Origin: Caulobacter sp.
GTDB lineage: Bacteria; Pseudomonadota; Alphaproteobacteria; Caulobacterales; Caulobacteraceae
Direction: 5' to 3'
Assembly (NCBI GenBank): GCA_028291125.1
Contig: JAQGIN010000064.1
Span: forward strand, 1-6,727
Length of the DNA: 6,727 bases
Of this stretch, positions 5,241 through 6,727 are shown piece by piece. Every line of letters begins with the position of its first letter. The first letter of the stretch is position 1. The translations under genes and the position numbers were made by a program. The notes under the pieces were generated by a model. That model worked only from the letters and a program-made list of their open reading frames with translations, was not told the origin of the DNA and did no database searches.

Positions 5241-5372
5241 CGTCTTCCCGGGCCTTGTGCCTGGGATCCATCGGTCCGCCGCACGGGCGGGGTGGACGGC
5301 GGCGCGCGCCGCCGTCGCGGCCAGAGCTGTACAGCTGAACCCTGGATCCCGGGCACAAGGCCCAGGAAGACG
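5241..5372. repeat. 132-bp nested palindromic element with 30-bp inverted arms
   Basis: The left arm (5241-5270) and right arm (5343-5372) are reverse complements at 28 of 30 positions; as RNA one mismatch is a G-U pair. Each arm folds on itself around CTTGT or ACAAG flanked by GGGC/GCC repeats. The 72 bases between the arms hold CCGCC/GGCGG (5276-5290), a perfect 22-bp palindrome (5295-5316) and a perfect 12-bp palindrome (5325-5336). It occupies nearly all of the 149 bases between two convergent genes, ending 3 bases before the stop codon of the pseudouridine synthase. The arm core resembles a repeat I recall as dispersed in Caulobacterales. It could be a REP/BIME-type or MITE-like element, or a bidirectional end signal. 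No clear target-site duplication is visible. Confidence 0.7.
5295..5316. repeat. Perfect 22-bp GC palindrome
   Basis: GACGGCGGCGC is followed directly by its own exact reverse complement, so the two halves meet without a spacer. Such a sequence can form a cruciform when supercoiled, or serve as a symmetric protein site. It lies close to the middle of the 132-bp nested element. Confidence 0.75.
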
Positions 5373-5375
5373 GGC

Positions 5376-6134
5376 TTAGCCAATCAGCGCCGCCCGCTCG
5401 TCCGCCGTCAGTGGCCGCCAATGGCCCTCCGGCAAATCATCCAGGGTCAGCGGCCCGACGCGGATGCGCAGCAGGTCGCTGACGAACAGGTCGACCGCCT
5501 CGCACATCCGGCGGATCTGGCGGTTGCGGCCCTCGGTCAGCACGAAGCGCAGCGTCTGGCCCTCGACCACCTGCACCTTGGCCGGCTTCAGCTGGCGGTC
5601 GTCCAGCACCAGGCCGTGGCGCAACAGGGCCAGCTTGCGGGCGGTGATCGCCCCGACCACGGTGACCAGATATTCCTTGTCGAGCTCGGAGGCCGGGCCG
5701 ATCACCGCCTTGGCCACCACCCCGTCCTCCGACAGGATCAGCAGGCCGCGGCTGTCCATGTCCAGCCGGCCGACCGGGGCCAGGCGGCTGTCGAGGTCGG
5801 GGATCGCGGCGCTGTCGCCCCACAGCGCCTCGCGGGTCAGCAGGCGGACGGCTGGCACCTGGCCGTGTTCGGGCTGCGACGACACCACCCCGACCGGCTT
5901 GTGGATCATCACCGTCATCGCCCCACCGAGGCTGGCCTGGGCGGCGTCGGCCAGGGTCAGGGTCTGGCCGGGCAGGATCTTGCGGCCGGCGTCGGCCACC
6001 ACCTCGCCGTCGATCGACACCAAGCCCTGGGCGATCAGCGCCTCGGCCTCGCGCCGCGAACAGACCCCGCTCTGGCCCAGCCAGCGATTGACCCGCTGGG
6101 GTTCGGGCTCGTCATAGGTTCGGGTCCAGGCCAT
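5376..6134 (-). CDS. RluF-like rRNA pseudouridine synthase (RsuA/RluB/RluE/RluF family)
   Basis: A 252-residue enzyme that converts a specific uridine in ribosomal RNA to pseudouridine. An N-terminal S4 RNA-binding domain (about 13-60, RVNRWLGQSGVCSRREAEALIAQG) precedes the catalytic domain. Visible motifs are HKPVGVVSS (78-86), the active-site loop VGRLDMDSRGLLILS with catalytic Asp125, DKEYLVTV, and the C-terminal TEGRNRQIRRMCEAV. The CSRREA, KEYLV, NRQIRRMCE and final EGHWRPLT segments resemble E. coli RluF (which modifies 23S U2604) more than RluB or RsuA. It lacks the long basic tail of E. coli RluF. Target assignment is therefore by similarity only. The ATG at 6134 has only a weak ribosome site (GGAT, 6 bases upstream). 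It converges on the WYL gene across a palindromic element and is divergent from a sensor kinase. Confidence 0.9.
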   Translation of the reverse strand: MAWTRTYDEPEPQRVNRWLGQSGVCSRREAEALIAQGLVSIDGEVVADAGRKILPGQTLTLADAAQASLGGAMTVMIHKPVGVVSSQPEHGQVPAVRLLTREALWGDSAAIPDLDSRLAPVGRLDMDSRGLLILSEDGVVAKAVIGPASELDKEYLVTVVGAITARKLALLRHGLVLDDRQLKPAKVQVVEGQTLRFVLTEGRNRQIRRMCEAVDLFVSDLLRIRVGPLTLDDLPEGHWRPLTADERAALIG

Positions 6135-6158
6135 GCGTCGATCCAGAATGTGTCGCCA

Positions 6159-6201
6159 GGTATGGCCAGTCGGCGGGGGCGGCTGTCAAGCGGCCCCGCC
6201 G
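6159..6201 (-). promoter_or_regulatory. Candidate promoter of the pseudouridine synthase gene with an inverted repeat around its -35 box
   Basis: On the minus strand a consensus -35 box, TTGACA (6189-6184), is followed by GCCATACC (6166-6159), close to the Caulobacter housekeeping -10 form GCTANAWC. The spacing is a couple of bases longer than usual. The -35 box lies in the 15-base loop of a perfect 8-bp inverted repeat, CGGCGGGG (6171-6178) with CCCCGCCG (6194-6201). A protein bound there would block the promoter, or the repeat may be chance in GC-rich DNA. The leader would be about 20 bases. Confidence 0.45.
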
Positions 6202-6254
6202 GTCGGGGACGCAACCTCGCAAGGTCGGGGAACGTTATGAGTGACGCGACCGAT
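6201..6254 (+). promoter_or_regulatory. Kinase-gene upstream region: 22-bp-spaced direct repeat and GGAAC box
   Basis: GGTCGGGGA occurs at 6201-6209 and again at 6223-6231, exactly 22 bases apart, so both copies face the same side of the helix. The second copy overlaps GGAAC (6229-6233). Seventeen bases later is CGAT (6251-6254), one base from the CGTT that pairs with GGAAC in promoters of the general stress sigma factor EcfG/SigT. A housekeeping alternative, TATAGG (6254-6259), lacks a -35 box. The sigma factor choice is speculative. Confidence 0.3.
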
Positions 6255-6278
6255 ATAGGCGCGGACTTACGTGCCTGA
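6237..6278 (+). CDS. Possible 13-residue leader peptide ORF upstream of the sensor kinase
   Basis: ATG 6237 opens a 13-codon frame, MSDATDIGADLRA, ending in TGA at 6276-6278. GGGGA at 6227-6231 is 5 bases upstream and could serve as ribosome site. It uses ATA and TTA, two codons that are very rare in such GC-rich genomes. A 7-bp inverted repeat, AGGCGCG (6257-6263) with CGCGCCT (6283-6289), spans its end. This could be a regulatory upstream ORF, but a frame this short can occur by chance, and it would not be translated if transcription starts at the -10 candidate near 6254. Confidence 0.22.
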   Translation: MSDATDIGADLRA

Positions 6279-6341
6279 CACTCGCGCCTTCCCGGCCTTT
6301 GGCTTTCGCCCCGTCAGCCCCCGGTTTTCCGAAGGGTCAGC

Positions 6342-6727
6342 ATGGCTGCCCAGAACTCCAGTCCTGAAGATGTCGCGCTAAGCCTGACCTTGGCGGTGGT
6401 CGCATCATCGCCCGGCCCGCTGCTTCTCCTGGATGGCGACCTCGCCATCGTCGCGGCGAGCACGTCGTTTTGCGAAACCTTCGACGCTCGCAGGGCCGAC
6501 CTGATGGGCCTGCGGCTGTACGCCGTGGGCGCCGGCGAGTGGGATACGTCGCAACTGCGCTCCCTGATGGCCGCCACGGTGTCTGGCGGGGCGCAAATCA
6601 CCGCCTATGAGATGGATCTCGAGAGGCCTCGGCGGCCGGTCCGTCAGCTGATCGTTCAGGCCAGGCGATTGACCTATCTGGACCTCGACCAGACGCGCCT
6701 CCTCGTCGCGGTGTCGGACGTGACGGA
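6342..6727 (+). CDS. PAS-domain sensor histidine kinase, probably HWE/HisKA_2 type, 3' end missing
   Basis: The first 128 residues of a cytoplasmic signalling protein that continues past the right edge. The visible part is one PAS-type sensor domain (about 12-128): LAVVASSPGPLLLLDGDL at the start, the strand AIVAASTSFCETFD, the segment DLMGLRLYAVGAGEWD, and a final strand ending LLVAVSDVT, the usual place where PAS domains hand over to the kinase. The wording (VAASTSFC, GAGEWD, SLMAATVSG, AYEMDL, LLVAVSDVT) closely resembles the N-termini of alphaproteobacterial HWE/HisKA_2 kinases, which phosphorylate response regulators in stress and light signalling. The kinase part itself is not in the window. 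The conserved Cys of LOV photoreceptors (NCRFLQ) is not seen, so a flavin-light sensor is unlikely. ATG 6342 has AAGGG at 6332-6336, 5 bases upstream. The gene is divergent from the pseudouridine synthase. Confidence 0.8.
   Translation, partial: MAAQNSSPEDVALSLTLAVVASSPGPLLLLDGDLAIVAASTSFCETFDARRADLMGLRLYAVGAGEWDTSQLRSLMAATVSGGAQITAYEMDLERPRRPVRQLIVQARRLTYLDLDQTRLLVAVSDVT

Noticed and set aside
5227..5375. Transposon with target-site duplication
   Set aside because: The bases outside the two arms (ending ACAGC on the left, starting GGCTTA on the right) do not form a convincing direct repeat, and no transposase is encoded, so only a repeat element is claimed.
5292..6278. Long + strand frame across the palindromic element and the pseudouridine synthase gene
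   Set aside because: It runs opposite a well-supported enzyme gene and reads as low-complexity Gln/His/Arg/Ala sequence. Only its last 13 codons (6237-6278) are considered, as a possible separate mini-ORF.
1..6727. CRISPR array, tRNA, rRNA, insertion sequence or toxin-antitoxin pair
   Set aside because: No regularly spaced direct repeats, cloverleaf-like sequence, transposase motifs or overlapping small gene pair were seen on either strand.
6342..6727. LOV blue-light sensor kinase
   Set aside because: The visible PAS domain lacks the NCRFLQ flavin-adduct motif expected in LOV domains; the Cys in TSFCETF is in a different context.

Overview
The window is very G+C-rich. Its genes end almost every codon in G or C, and the protein sequences look alphaproteobacterial, most like Caulobacterales (Caulobacter/Phenylobacterium). 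The clues are the style of the HWE/HisKA_2-type kinase N-terminus, hairpin repeats with cores such as CTTGCGGGAG and GGGCACAAGGCCC, and a probable leaderless gene. The genus is an inference; nothing in the window proves it.

Left part (1-3110, + strand): the 3' part of a histidinol-phosphate/aromatic aminotransferase (HisC family), a fumarylacetoacetate hydrolase (FAH) family enzyme with a TTG start, and a secreted protein with beta-propeller-like features that I do not recognise. The aminotransferase and FAH genes are separated by 107 bases holding a perfect 9-bp inverted repeat. Their pairing could reflect aromatic amino acid (tyrosine) catabolism, but HisC may simply serve histidine synthesis.

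Middle (3111-5226): the gap before a GNAT acetyltransferase holds what looks like a small RNA on the minus strand. It has a short 5' hairpin, an exposed UUUCCUCCC anti-Shine-Dalgarno stretch and a strong hairpin followed by a U-run. This matches the layout I recall for the alphaproteobacterial alpha-r8/MmgR (suhB-type) sRNAs, and it is the most interesting item in the window. The GNAT gene converges on an unrecognised 113-residue gene, with a palindromic hairpin repeat between them. That small gene is divergent from a WYL-domain transcriptional regulator, and a TTTTGA/TCAAAA dyad lies in the shared 83-bp promoter region.

Right part (5227-6727): the WYL gene converges on an RluF-like 23S rRNA pseudouridine synthase. 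The gap between them is filled by a 132-bp nested palindromic element with near-identical 30-bp inverted arms, a perfect 22-bp palindrome and a perfect 12-bp palindrome. Divergent from the synthase is the start of a PAS-domain sensor kinase that runs off the right edge. Its leader carries a GGAAC box, a 22-bp-spaced direct repeat and a 13-codon mini-ORF.

Most of the window is ordinary chromosomal housekeeping. I see no insertion sequence, phage gene, tRNA, rRNA or CRISPR array. No gene-free stretch exceeds 300 bases; the longest is 207 bases (6135-6341).
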